From the NCBI GenBank assembly GCA_036897625.1, contig JAYMTA010001197.1:1-21245 (forward strand): a stretch of DNA of 21,245 bases, given 5' to 3'. Made by a program: the position numbers and the translations under genes. The stretch's first letter is position 1. Every line of letters starts with the position of its first letter. The DNA comes from Pelargonium cotyledonis (lineage: Eukaryota > Streptophyta > Magnoliopsida > Geraniales > Geraniaceae). Below the pieces are notes generated by a model. It was not told the origin of the DNA and ran no database searches. It worked only from the letters and a program-made list of their open reading frames with translations. This document shows positions 9,301-19,498 of the stretch, in pieces.

Positions 9301-10365
9301 TTAAGGGACAGGGGAATTCAAGAAACAGAGGATTTGGGACCTCTATGTAACCGTTATGGTCGGGGTCGAGCTCTTCCATGATCAAAGCTGCGTACGACTT
9401 GGCATGGCCCTTGAGATTCGCTAGCTTGTTCGCGGACGCGCTCAACAATATGATCTTTCGATTTCCCCGATCGCAACAATTTCAAGAAACGAAGTAAGAC
9501 GAAGAAATGTACAAAGAAAAATGAATTGATTTGTTCTTGAATTTGTTCCTCACCTCCTTCACCTCATCTTCCGTGAGCTTCCCATCACCATCCTTGTCGC
9601 ACCTAACAAAACAAAACAAACAAACAAATGTTTGTTTTCGCCATTTCTCGATAGTGCGAAAAATCGGGTTTAGTGAAGAAACTAGTGTTTCTAATTTACT
9701 CACATGTCAAAGAAAATTTGGAGGCGAGAATCGACGTCTTTTTTCGTCATTTCTTCCCAAAAAATTCTCACTTCATGGAGAGCAATTCCATCGGTAGTGT
9801 CTACCCCTTTTCTCCTCGCCAAGCTGTCGAACAATTCGCCTGCGAATTCCTTCGATTCCGCCATTCCTGCAATCACACAATTAATCAGAAGAAAATACAA
9901 TTTTCTTGAACCGTATAAATATTTCAGTTGCGCACCAATGCAGGCTCCGAATTTTTCTCTGTGCAGCCTTCCCCGAACTGCATTGGAATGGAAGCGTCTC
10001 TCGATGGCTCTCCAGGCGTCGCCTTCTTTTCCGGTGGTGGTCCTCTCGAGGAACCGCAAGCTCTGGAGGCCTCGGGCGGCGCTGGACGTTCGCTCCATCT
10101 TTCCTCCGGGAGCTGGTTTTGGTGGGCCGGCGGCGGGACCAACGCCGCCGCTGCCGAATCGCCTCTTGCTCTTGGAGACGCTGGCGGTTCGCCGGAACAT
10201 TGAGTTGGTGGTGGTGCTGTTCACCGATACGTTTCTGGGTAATTTGGGCATTGTGTTTTCGGGTTTCTCGTCCTTGATGGGCACATCGGTCATTTGGTCT
10301 ATCTCTATGCTCTGCAAGATCCATTTCGACCCGTCTTCTTCTTTGTCGTTCAACGTATTGCTCAT
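6340..10365 (-). CDS. RBOH: Respiratory burst oxidase homolog (NADPH oxidase), RbohH/J-like
   Basis: Plasma-membrane enzyme passing electrons from cytosolic NADPH through FAD and two haems to apoplastic O2, making superoxide. Exons (minus order): 10365-9936, 9866-9704, 9602-9554, 9454-9341, 9255-8449, 8371-8276, 8199-8084, 8004-7902, 7816-7695, 7597-7450, 7300-7184, 7087-6959, 6870-6792, 6449-6340; 860 aa, phases consistent. A basic, Ser/Pro-rich N-terminus is followed by an EF-hand with D200, D202, D204, K206 and E211, and a weaker second one at 244-255. Membrane segments fill exon 5, with haem-ligand candidates H391, H405, H409, H494, H495 and H507. The FAD motif HPFSITSAP starts at 593; NADPH motifs are GPYGAP (675-680) and GLGIGATP (694-701); the end is [31 protein letters not shown] and [15 protein letters not shown] point to the pollen-type RbohH/J group. 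HFARPNW is followed by G where R is usual. The cytosolic loop before GRAYFYW is short. Exon 11 may end at 7190, and intron 6 may be GC-AG. Confidence 0.95.
6568..6746. mobile_element. hAT-type MITE in last intron of RBOH
   Basis: A 179-bp element bounded by perfect 14-bp inverted repeats, TAGAGCTGACAATT and AATTGTCAGCTCTA. The flanks are ACTGAGAC (6560-6567) and ACTAAGAC (6747-6754), an 8-bp duplication with one mismatch, as expected for hAT transposition. It has no coding capacity. It lies inside the oxidase intron 6450-6791, away from both splice sites, so splicing is probably unaffected. Confidence 0.85.
9278..9314 (+). repeat. G-run cluster / short imperfect repeats in RBOH intron 4
   Basis: Intron 4 (9256-9340) contains repeated GAAACAGGGG-like units. 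Four G-runs on the plus strand (4, 6, 3 and 4 Gs) are separated by 12, 5 and 3 nt. The plus strand is the template strand of this gene, so the transcript carries the C-rich complement, which also supplies a pyrimidine-rich tract near the splice acceptor. Confidence 0.55.
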
Positions 10366-10848
10366 TGCTCCGATCTCCGGCGACGATTAGTTAGTTAATT
10401 TAGTTTTTTTGTGTAATTTTGTTGATGTTTACGTTATGGAAATGAATGAGAGAGGGAGGGAAAGAGGAGATGGTGCTGAGCTGAGAGGTAGAGATGAAAC
10501 CGTTTATTTCGTTAGTTAAGTTTCTAAATTTAGAAAGTAGACACAAATTGGATTCTTTTTGGGTATTGTTTGGTAACACTTGGTGAGAGTGCTAAAGTAT
10601 TGTCACCTTCTTATTTTATGTCAAATCATAAAAATATGATAGCAATTTCCTATTATTTTGTAATCGTTGGTGATTTTTCGTAGGAGAAGACAAAAAAATA
10701 TGCTAAAAAATATTTTGTAAGCCTATGAAACTTAGACTTTTTTTTTGTTCTTAGTGTTGTAAGTAAGGTTAAGCCATTGTTTGTTGACAAAAGTGGAATT
10801 AAACACAAAAATCACTTGGTTAAAAAAATATATTCTCACTGCTCGACA
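10366..10848 (-). promoter_or_regulatory. 5' UTR and promoter region of RBOH
   Basis: No gene is supported here. Next to the start codon the minus strand is pyrimidine-rich (CTCTTTCCCTCCCTCTC complementing about 10449-10466), typical of a plant 5' leader. Beyond about 10500 the DNA is AT-rich with no clear TATA box. The region ends at the left target duplication of a LINE insertion, so the promoter has a retroelement about 480 bp upstream of the start codon. Confidence 0.45.
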
Positions 10849-10862
10849 TAGACACCAATGAT
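10849..10862. repeat. Left target-site duplication of LINE tail
   Basis: TAGACACCAATGAT here matches TAGACACCGATGAT at 11250-11263, directly after the poly-A, with one mismatch in 14. This fixes the insertion limits. Confidence 0.8.
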
Positions 10863-11249
10863 GGAGGGCGGATTGGGTGGCCCGCTCTAACGGATCCGAA
10901 AATATTGGAAGCGCAAACAGCAAGAGCGCTTTGGAATGGGCAAGTGTGGAGGTGGAGTCGGATGCTAAGTTAGTGGTTGACTCTTTGCATTCAGGGGTAG
11001 GAATTTATTAGTCCATTAGGGATTATATATTTAGATATTTCAGAACTTGCCTCTATGTTTTACAATTACTTCTTTACTTATGTTCCTCGGAAATGTAATA
11101 GGATTGCACATGTATTAGCCAGGACCTTAGCTGAGATAAACGAGGTTACTGGTTGGGAGGGTAGAAATTGTCTAGTTCAGATTATGAACATTGTGCTCTT
11201 TGATTCTCTAAATTAATGAAAGTTCGCCTTTCAAGCTCGAAAAAAAAAG
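10863..11249 (+). mobile_element. 5'-truncated LINE, RNase H domain remnant plus poly-A
   Basis: About 387 bp from the 3' end of a plant non-LTR retrotransposon. Frame segments read TDPKILEAQTARA, then ALEWASVEVESDAKLVVDSL, then FTYVPRKCNRIAHVLARTL, and end at a TAA at 11214-11216. This is the C-terminal RNase H (RVT_3) layout of plant LINEs. A one-base shift near 10917, an in-frame TAG at 11009-11011 and another shift near 11030 show it is dead. It closes with an A9 tract (11240-11248) and has 14-bp target duplications on both sides, the signature of target-primed insertion with 5' truncation. Confidence 0.88.
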
Positions 11250-11263
11250 TAGACACCGATGAT
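11250..11263. repeat. Right target-site duplication of LINE tail
   Basis: TAGACACCGATGAT, one base after the poly-A run; 13 of 14 bases match the left copy at 10849-10862. Confidence 0.8.
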
Positions 11264-12065
11264 AAAATTCGAAGAAACAACAAGATTATATAGCGTTTTT
11301 TGAGGATGGCATAGGTAGACACAACCACTACCAGCTCTCCAGTGTTAAGTGAAACTAATGAAATCACGACATTTCATTAAAATTTTACTCATACACAGTT
11401 ACAGTTAATTCCATCCGATAAATAAATGATGAAACCGGAGATCCCTCTGGAGTTCCTGCGGGGATGTCTACTGTGCCTGCCTCCCGAGTCACTTAGCACC
11501 CATAGTATTCCGAGTCCGTCTCGGTTGAGCATACATCCAAACTTTGAAAGGCTTCTCAGCATCTGAAATTTGTAGGTCAAAATTGAGACAGATCTTTTTG
11601 AGGCCCCCGGATATGGATTTTTATCAAATCATAATGTATTTTGCCCTCAATTCCAGATTATTTTATGATATAGTTCACTCTGTACAGTACAAATATACGA
11701 GTGTTTTTTCTTCCCTTAACAGCAAAAATTGACTCTCTTCATTTTCTTGATTTGCTCCCCAAAGACAGGTAAAACGCATGGAGAAACAATTCATATTGCA
11801 CACCTGAACTGTCATTTTGTTTTTCCGTCAAATAAATTACATGCAGCACAGCAGATTGCATCATTCTCAAAACTCGTATTGCAACTATATAAGCAGGAGA
11901 GTTTCAATGAACTGAAACTCCCTGGGATTCAAAAATATCTACTGTCCTGAAATCCCCCGACGCCGACAGTGGAATTTACCAACAAATAATGAACGAATAG
12001 GAAAAGCGTACATGAACACGACCGGCCCCATACATTCTGTACATAACTTCAGTTTTATTTGTTCT
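11264..12065. other. Kinesin-5 3' UTR and intergenic spacer
   Basis: On the minus strand an AATAAA follows the kinesin stop codon within about 15 nt, so the 3' UTR starts here. A small perfect inverted repeat (GAGTTTCA, loop ATGAAC, TGAAACTC) lies at 11899-11920. Around 11449-11554 the minus strand has an exon-like patch after TTTCAG, reading AEKPFKVWMYAQPRRTRNTM before a stop. It might be a spliced 3' UTR segment or a remnant; I do not recognise it. Nothing else is gene-like. Confidence 0.45.
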
Positions 12066-15000
12066 TTAGTTAATAGCTGTTAGAGGAACCCTGGAGTCCA
12101 TGAGGGATTGTGCAGTAGCAGCTTCATAAGCCCCCGGTATGTGTTTAATATCTCCATTTGGTTGTTTTACAGACCTGGATTCCCAAAATGACTTCAATAA
12201 TTCGTCAAATGCAGGGGTTCTAAGCTCTTCAATGGATGCAATGCTTGGCAAATTGAATGATCTCTTTTTTGGCGTCGAGCAGGATGGTTCGTCCACCTAT
12301 GCCACATTACAATTTACAAGCGGTCAACACATAAGCTGGGACGCATAACATGTTTATTATATATATAAAGTTGAGTCAACACATAAATACTACATGGACG
12401 TTACAGCCCTTGCAAAGAACAGAAATATCTTACCGTATATTCATCTAGTAGACATTTTCCTGCATTCTCTGTGATTTCAACAATTTTGTGGTAGTGGCCA
12501 CCCTTCAGTTCCCTCAAGTCCCCACAACAAGGAACAATCATTGAATTGATATTCTCGTTTGCATCATGGTCAAGTTTTAGTGAATCTGCATATGGTTCAT
12601 TAACTAGTTGGTTAATAGTTCTGATACCAATTAAACACTGAACTGAGAATGATCATGGAATTAGCTACTGACGGTCAATGGATGAAAGGAGGCCCTTGTT
12701 TGCAGCATCAACGTCTTCAAGTTGAGTCGACACAGCAGAAGAAAACCGATCGCGTAGAATTTGATTGGCTTCCATTCCCTCCCTGATTGAAATAAAATTC
12801 AATTAATAAACCATTTATCAATAAACCATTTATTAAAAGATGATGATGTATACCTAACGATGGAATCCACAGAATCAACATTGTTCTTTTCCAGACTGAG
12901 CAAGGATGCTTCAGCATTTTTCCACTGTTGTGCACCCATAGTTGCCTTTTGCAAACTGTAAACAAAATAGGACATGTTGAGGAAAATAAATGGGAGAAGT
13001 TCATACACAAGTCCCCAGAAATACACATACCAGTTCCGAAGAACCTCTTCGAGGTCTTTCTTTCCATTTTCGACAGCAGAAATATCCTCAGCATAGTGGG
13101 ATTCAGTCTTTTCCGTGTGGTTATTCCATTCTGCTTTGATAGAAGAAGTGGTGTCCTGCATGGTCGACATTTCTTGCTGCAACTTGCTGGTTCTGCTGGC
13201 TGCACTGCCCCGGAGATCATGCACCGACATTTGCACCTACAGAAAGTATAGAGAATGTTACTGGAAACTTGATTACATATGTGAACACTGCTACGATACA
13301 TATATGGGAAAGCAACGGACAAATAAACAAAATAATGGTATACCAATTTTTTCTTCCTAGCATTGGAACTGGCTAGCAGCTCCGCCACCTTTGCCAGCAA
13401 TTGTTTTTCCTCATTGGCAGCACATTCCTACAAGTCATAAGATGGAACATTATAATTTAGAATAATTAGTTTATTGTTTGCTTGAAAGCAAAATAAGGCC
13501 TTCCCCAAAGAGAAAACACGTCTTCCGAAAATTCACACCTCAAATTTCTTTTCAAGTTCTGACAACTTCTGGTCATGGACTGTTTGAGATTCTTCCACAA
13601 TTTGAGTAAGCTTGGATGCATGCATGTCTAGAGTGTGAAAGAAGTTCATAGTTGTTTTAGAAATCGACCGCGTGGTTTCCACTGCTCTGCTATGTGCCTA
13701 TTCCAACCCAAAAAATATAAAACATTACGTTAAGGTTGATAACATTCAAATAGAAACCCCAAGCTGGAGTTTACATAGCATCAAAACATCCAACTACAGA
13801 CCTCACGCTGTTGTTGTGCATATGCTGTTAACTTATCCTCCTGATCATGAAGATTACTTTGGAGATCGTTAAGTAATGCATCAGCCTCCGAAGCAATTCC
13901 TTTAAAGAGCTGAATCATGAAAATGGAAATCAAAGAAGGTAAACAAGGATGATAAAGGGTTAACTAAAAATTGGCAGTTGAGAAAGAAACTTACATTCTC
14001 AAGGGAAGATGAATGCTTAGAGACTTCAGAATTGAGATCACCAAAAGTGGATTTACAATTTCCATTGAGCTCTCCAGCCATATCATCCAAAGTTTTGATA
14101 CCAGAACCACACAAATTCTTCAACTTTCCTAGCCGCTTATGAAGTTCTTCAGTAGCCTAGAAACCACATATCAATGATACTAAAGTTAAATTGCCAACAC
14201 AAAAGCAAGTCTGAAAAAACACTTATTCTTTAATAATTAAATTATTTTACCTCTGCCTTTGTTGAAACAAAGGACTGCATATCTTCCTCCATGTCTTTCA
14301 GCTGCTGCTCTTGTTGTGTAACTGAAGCTGCCACAGATTTATGCAATATGTCAAGCTGATGGGTTAACTGGGACTGGAATTTCTGGACAAGCATCCTGTT
14401 TCCATCTTCTATCTTATCCTTGCGCTCTGAAAAGCAACCACAATTACCCAAATAAAACCATTACTTTTGCACAAATAATACACAGCTATAGTTGCTCTGA
14501 TATTGTAGCATACCAATTTTGGCAAACAATGTAGAAACATCTGATGCAGCATTCTCTAGCTCAGCTCTAATCTCAAATGCACGCTCAACAAGTGCTTTCT
14601 CTGAGAAAACAAAGGGCGGCATAAGGACACGTAAAAGGGTGTAAGAACAAGGCCACCACAGAAGCTAACTGATGGATAGATGAATAGGGTAATACAATAA
14701 TACAGAGACAATGCTACATTAAAAAGTATGACGAAGAATGAAATGCACTTTGCTTACCAGATTTCTGGAGGTTAGATATCAGAAATTCTTTTTCCTTAAT
14801 TGTTGCATTTGCCTGTCTATGTTTTTCTTCGAGTTCAAATAATGTACGTTCAGTTTCCTCAAGTTTTTCCTGGAATTATGTTCAACCAAGATTTGATCAT
14901 AAGATGAGAAGAAGGAAAGTTTAGGATACAATTCAACTGAATGATACAAAATATTTGTAACATATCTGTAGAAATAGTCTCATACCTCTGTTACTTCAAG

Positions 15001-17662
15001 TTTATCACTTAGCTCAGTAATCAAAAGTTGCTGAGAATTGTTAATTTCCTGAAGATCCAACACTTGCTGCTCACAAGTTACAAGGTAAACATTAAATTTA
15101 ATTCCTATACGGTAATACAAAAAGAAACGCAAGAGTCTCAAATATTGAAAAAACATACTTTGTCCTTGGATTCCGATACAAGTTCCATGCGCTCTATCTT
15201 TTCAGCCATTGCCTATGGAAAAGACAAATTAAAAAAAAAAAAAAAAAACTTAAAGAAGTTATAGTTGTGATTTTTAAAATGATACACGTAAGAAAAAGTT
15301 ACCTTCTTCTCTGCTTCTTCTTGAAGATAGCGATCTCGTGGGATATAAATTCCATTCTTCTCCCTCGCAGCATATACCTCTATTTGAACATTAAAAACAT
15401 TAACACATACCATCAGCTTACTTTTCAGACCAATTATCCAAGAATAGTTTAACTATAACTTTCCAATCTTAACATCCTTTTTAGAGAAACAACATAGTTA
15501 ATGAAATACTAGATTTAATTAGGGAATAGTCGTTAACCTTGCTTAAGCCGATCAATTTCAGAATACAGATCCTTAATCATTGCAGATTTCATCATCTTCT
15601 GATTGATCTGATATGGAAAATCCAACGTTATACTTGAGTAAATAATGAATTGCAACAAAAGATAAGCAAACGGATATACAACAAATATCATCATATAGAT
15701 GTCACCAAAATTCTGACCTCTGGTTTGTTCTTGATATTTTTAGCACGATGTGCATAATCTAGAGTGCTGAGTGTTTCTTCCAAACAATGTATGGAGGGTG
15801 ATATTGTAGCAATTATGCAAGTCTTCGTTTTTCCTCCTAATGAATCCCTCAACAACCTTGTTAATTTGCTATCCCTGATAATACCAGCAGTGCGCAGAAC
15901 AATTAATCTAATTTGTAAGGGAAAAAAGAACCAAATTGGTATATATGACTAACTATATCAAATACCTATATGGAATATGACCAGAATGTTCAACAAGTGT
16001 ATTAATGACACGGCCAAGCGTAAGCAAGCTCTTATTAATCTCCCCGGCTTCCCTTGCTCTGCCCTGCAAGAGATCATTGATTCTCATTAGATGCAACAAA
16101 TTTACTTCATTACATGACATATGTGCTTAAGCAGAATAAAAACAAGTGTTAGCTGGATCATACATCTCTTGCTCCAGAGCGTGAAATATTCTCGGAGCCA
16201 GCAAGATCAACAAGATTTAGCTTCCCACATTTAATCATTTCCTCTCCCTCTGGAGTACACTCCTTGATGTGAATTGTGATGGAAAATATAGAATGAGAAC
16301 GACTGCTCTGCTTGTTTAGGAGAGTCTCTGCTGTACGCCTTTTTGCAGAACCTTTCTCTAAAATTTTATATATTTCATTCGCAGAACAAACAATCTCTTC
16401 TTCTAAGCCTCTGACAAACACACCACCTTTACCATCCTCCATAAGAGCAAGGGGTTTCTTAGATTTATCATCGATGATGAATTTTGAACTTTCCTCAGGT
16501 GCCAGAAGATCTGTTATCTCCTCATTATACAGCTCTAGGAATGTAACTTTCATACTATATTCTGCATTTTGAGCTTCTAATATTTCAAAAATTTGTTTAA
16601 CAGCTCTGGGGATGACACCAGCATCACTTGGGAATTCTCCATTCTACCAAAAAGAAAACCAAGAAATTCAATCAAAAATTGACACATCAAAAATTTACGG
16701 ATGGATGTTTCTTATTTCACTTTCTCTAACAAAAATTCAACCTTTCTCCTAGCTCCTCCTTCCATTGTGTATGTTTTCCCTGTTCCGGTCTGACCATAAG
16801 CGAATATGGTGCAATTATAGCCCTCAAGAACTTCATTCACAATCGGAGACACAGCCTGATTATACAAGTCCTTCTGCTTGGATGTTGGACCAAAGACCTA
16901 GACAGCACTTGCAACGATTATAATCTTGCTATACCATTGTGGCCAGAAATTTCAAGTGAAAGAAGGAAAACTCATAGCCCAAAGTAGAATTCTTTATCCT
17001 GTGGAACCAAGAAAACAAAACCCACGAAGCACTCTTCTATTTAATGAGACTACTGCCACCATATTATTTAGTTTTTTCAATGTTTTGTGTTTAACCTGTT
17101 TAGATTTCAGTAATAACACATAAAATTGCACATTGACATTTTCAGGTTCTTTTTCATTTTATCAAACATACTCTAGAACTAAAAAGAACAACACTCATAA
17201 CAGATACAGCACGCACAGAAGTCAGAACAACAATGATAATTAGCACCCAAACAACAAACACACACCTTGTCGAACATAAAGGTTCTATCAATCTGTTTGT
17301 TAGCTATATTCTGCATTGCTGCGACTTCCCTTCTACCCTCGTTGCATGATATCACCACAGGCGTATGCAACCTCATTTCATCATCACTCAATGGTCTAAT
17401 ATAACATATTCAAAGAAAATAAAACCAATTAGCTCAATAAATGAGTCAAGATTAAATCAAGACACTCGTCAAATCACACCAAACAGAACACTCACCTGCA
17501 ACGCAGAAGAACCTGGACATTGACACCCTTTTCTCTATCATGTTTGTGACTAGAATTTGAATCTCCTGGTCGCAGATCTCGGCTCACCTTATCACTCGAC
17601 CTCGGAGTCTGCGATGGAGAAGAGGACACTGCTACTCCTCCTCCTCTTCTCTGAGACTCCAT
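12066..17662 (-). CDS. KIN5: Kinesin-5 (KIN-5 / BimC, TKRP125-AtKRP125 type)
   Basis: Plus-end-directed tetrameric motor that cross-links and slides antiparallel microtubules in spindle and phragmoplast. Exons: 17662-17496, 17395-17266, 16897-16742, 16643-16164, 16063-15966, 15874-15718, 15607-15538, 15379-15303, 15212-15159, 15066-14986, 14869-14758, 14600-14514, 14426-14251, 14156-13995, 13909-13802, 13697-13539, 13427-13344, 13236-13031, 12955-12854, 12782-12673, 12585-12434, 12296-12066; 1052 aa, family length. A Ser-rich lead precedes [12 protein letters not shown]. The motor has P-loop GQTGTGKT (134-141), switch I NKQSSRSH (261-268) and switch II DLAGSE (297-302), then the KNIKNKPE neck. 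A long stalk of predicted coiled coil follows ([44 protein letters not shown]). The tail has two TP sites, T984 in CSTPKKR and T1003 in LRTPAF, in the BimC-box region phosphorylated by CDK in the family. The donor after exon 3 (GTTGAA) is weak, but [15 protein letters not shown] fits the family. All motor residues are intact. Confidence 0.96.
12805..12834. repeat. 15-bp x2 tandem repeat in KIN5 intron
   Basis: AATAAACCATTTATC is followed directly by AATAAACCATTTATT, inside the intron between 12782 and 12854. It is a recent-looking AT-rich slippage product with no apparent role. Confidence 0.75.
15231..15248. repeat. A18 homopolymer in KIN5 intron
   Basis: Eighteen consecutive A on the plus strand (T-tract in the transcript) in the intron between exons 8 and 9 (15213-15302). 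Length is likely polymorphic and error-prone in sequencing. Confidence 0.8.
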
Positions 17663-18300
17663 TCCCGAATTCTTTCCTGAAATCAGAACATCCATCACTC
17701 TCACTTCCTCAAAATCCCCAATTCACCATAAATCTCTACACACCCCCACCACCAAAGCAATCTCAACCACCAAACAAACACACTGTAGCTTTAGAAAGAA
17801 AAACGACTTACCTTTTTTAACAGTTGAGTGTGGTTAAAGTAACAATGTATTAGACAAAACAAAAAAAAATCAATTCATTCTTCCTCAAATCTCATAGCAA
17901 TTCACCGACTCAGCACAGTACCGAGTCAACTCAACAACACAAATTCGAACAAAGATGAAATGCAGCAGTGACACCACACACGCATACAGATACACATCAA
18001 CACTACATTCAATCATGCGAGCAGAAAAACATACACAAACACACCGAAAATGGCGGATCGAGAACTGGAATAAGGAGAAGAAAACGTACCGTGAAAGTAA
18101 AATCAAAAGGCCTGCGAAGTCGAAGAAGAAACTGGAGATGTCAGATTCCTTGCACTCGTACGCAATGCGGGAGATTTGTAGAGAGAGGAACTGAGCTCTA
18201 GTGAGAGAAAATGGCGATTTCAATGTCAATTGGTGATGGATTGAGGAAGAGGAGAGAGAGAGAGCTATGAAGATTGGAGAGAGAAGTGAAAGATCAGTGG
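17663..18300 (-). other. KIN5 5' UTR with a leader intron
   Basis: On the minus strand, CACG|GTACGT marks a donor at 18089-18088 and CTGATTTCAG|GAAAG an acceptor ending at 17677. The 413-bp leader intron 17677-18089 therefore ends 14 nt before the start codon. The first leader exon (about 18300-18090) is CT-rich, including a (CT)n run complementing about 18250-18265, and has no ATG on the transcribed strand. Leader introns are common in plant genes and can raise expression. The transcription start is not determined. Confidence 0.6.
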
Positions 18301-18439
18301 AAGAAGAGAAAGCAAGTGTTAGGAGTGATTAGTTTTGTTTTTTTGTTTTTCGATATTAAAATAGAAAGCTTTACGGTGACGTTTTGATGAGGGGAGGGCT
18401 TTTTTAGGGTGTGGCTCTCTCTCTCACGCGTCAATATAT

Positions 18440-18473
18440 CCGTTTGTTTCTATCGTAATTCTAGACCGTTATA
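18440..18473 (-). promoter_or_regulatory. MSA-like mitotic elements upstream of KIN5
   Basis: Two AACGG cores occur on the kinesin's strand, at 18470-18466 and 18444-18440. The first reads TATAACGGTCT, 9 of 11 positions of the consensus YCYAACGGYYA bound by R1R2R3 MYB factors in G2/M-phase promoters. They lie about 150 bp upstream of the likely leader. Mitotic expression is expected for kinesin-5, so motif and gene agree. Confidence 0.5.
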
Positions 18474-18859
18474 TTTATTTGACAAAAAAGCTATTTACTT
18501 TTTTCTTTTGAAATTTTTTGAAACGGAATACGCTTCTACTGATGCTCATTGGGTCCCAATGTCCATCATATTACGAGATTGCCACTTTATTTTTATTTTC
18601 TATTTTCTATTTTATTATGAAAACTCAAAAACTTATATGTATTATTCATCAAAAAGACGAAATACGTGTAGGAGAATTGGGAGTATTCTCGACCTGTGGG
18701 CATTCGGACTTCTAAATGCTAAGATGACAGATAACGCGTCGAGCTCCACAATTACTCGATTAAACTCCTTTGTTTTTTTACTATGGCTTGGTTTGTGAGT
18801 AATGTTTCTATTTAATGGTTGGGTTGGGATCTAGCACAAGAAGTGTATTTTATTGCATG

Positions 18860-18965
18860 AAGATTCTCCCACTCGACATGAGCTCAGTTAACCAGTAGTC
18901 ACATGGTAAAAATTAGCTCGAGCATGGCCTCCATAGGTGGGGTTATTCGAGATGAGGATGAGGAA
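18860..18965 (+). mobile_element. Possible LINE RNase H fragment (degenerate)
   Basis: MASIGGVIRDEDEE can be read from about 18924. This resembles the start of plant LINE RNase H domains (AGAGGVLRDxxG). About 60 bp upstream, LPLDMSSVN resembles the preceding KLNVDGSVN strand, but in another frame and with a stop between. No flanking duplication was found. The fragment is short, so the match could be chance. Confidence 0.35.
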
Positions 18966-19461
18966 AGAAAAAACGTTACCCCAATGCCTAAACGAGTTTT
19001 TTGAAAAACTTAATGATTAATACTCTTTTAATAACAAAAATTGTGTATCATGTTCTTATAAGAAATATGTCCAAAATAGTGTTATATTCTTTTAAAAACA
19101 CCCTTGTTTTATTGAACATTCACATCACTCAAGTGAGTTCTTATTCATGCAACTATTTTTGTGTTAAAACAAGCTCAATTCACAAAAACCATAGCAATCC
19201 ATTTCAATAAAAAAACCTAAATCAATTTATAAAATAATTTACCAATAAAAAGTAGAATCTAAAAAAACTTCTTACTCATGTCAAATATGATTATAGTTTT
19301 GTCAAACCCAAATATGACCCTTACGAATTCAAATTGAATATTAAAAACAGAAAAGAAATGAAAATTGCAATCCTCATCTTATGTACGTACCTTTAGTCGT
19401 CATCTTATTATTTTGCTTCCTTTCTCCGTTCTCCGTACTTTGATTCCCTCTCCGTCTTTCA

Positions 19462-19498
19462 CCGAGGCACTTGCTCGTTGACACGAGCAAGCCCTCGG
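19462..19498. other. Strong hairpin in a GC-rich intergenic island
   Basis: CTTGCTCGT (19470-19478) pairs perfectly with ACGAGCAAG (19483-19491) over the loop TGAC. An outer stem CCGAGG (19462-19467) pairs with CCTCGG (19493-19498), separated by a 2x1 internal loop. A second small stem, GCTGC/GCAGC, follows at 19553-19569. The island contrasts with AT-rich surroundings. A short plus-strand frame, MNAASPAARIESYIIKLH from 19547, is exon-like but unrecognised. Confidence 0.5.

Noticed and set aside
9704..10390. Long plus-strand frame of 228 codons opposite RBOH exons 1-2
   Set aside because: It is the antisense shadow of GC-rich coding sequence; the minus frame gives the conserved Rboh N-terminus and EF-hand with correct splice sites.
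17663..17704. N-terminal extension of kinesin-5 from an upstream in-frame ATG at 17704
   Set aside because: The extension runs through a clear TTTCAG acceptor at 17677, so the upstream ATGs lie in a leader intron; ATG 17662 opens the spliced reading frame.
17885..18229. Upstream reading frame in the kinesin-5 leader
   Set aside because: It opens with TTG, not ATG, and crosses the leader intron. No ATG is present on the transcribed strand of the first leader exon.
18409..18798. 129-codon plus-strand frame upstream of kinesin-5
   Set aside because: Low-complexity, AT-rich codons, no domain, and it overlaps the kinesin promoter region.
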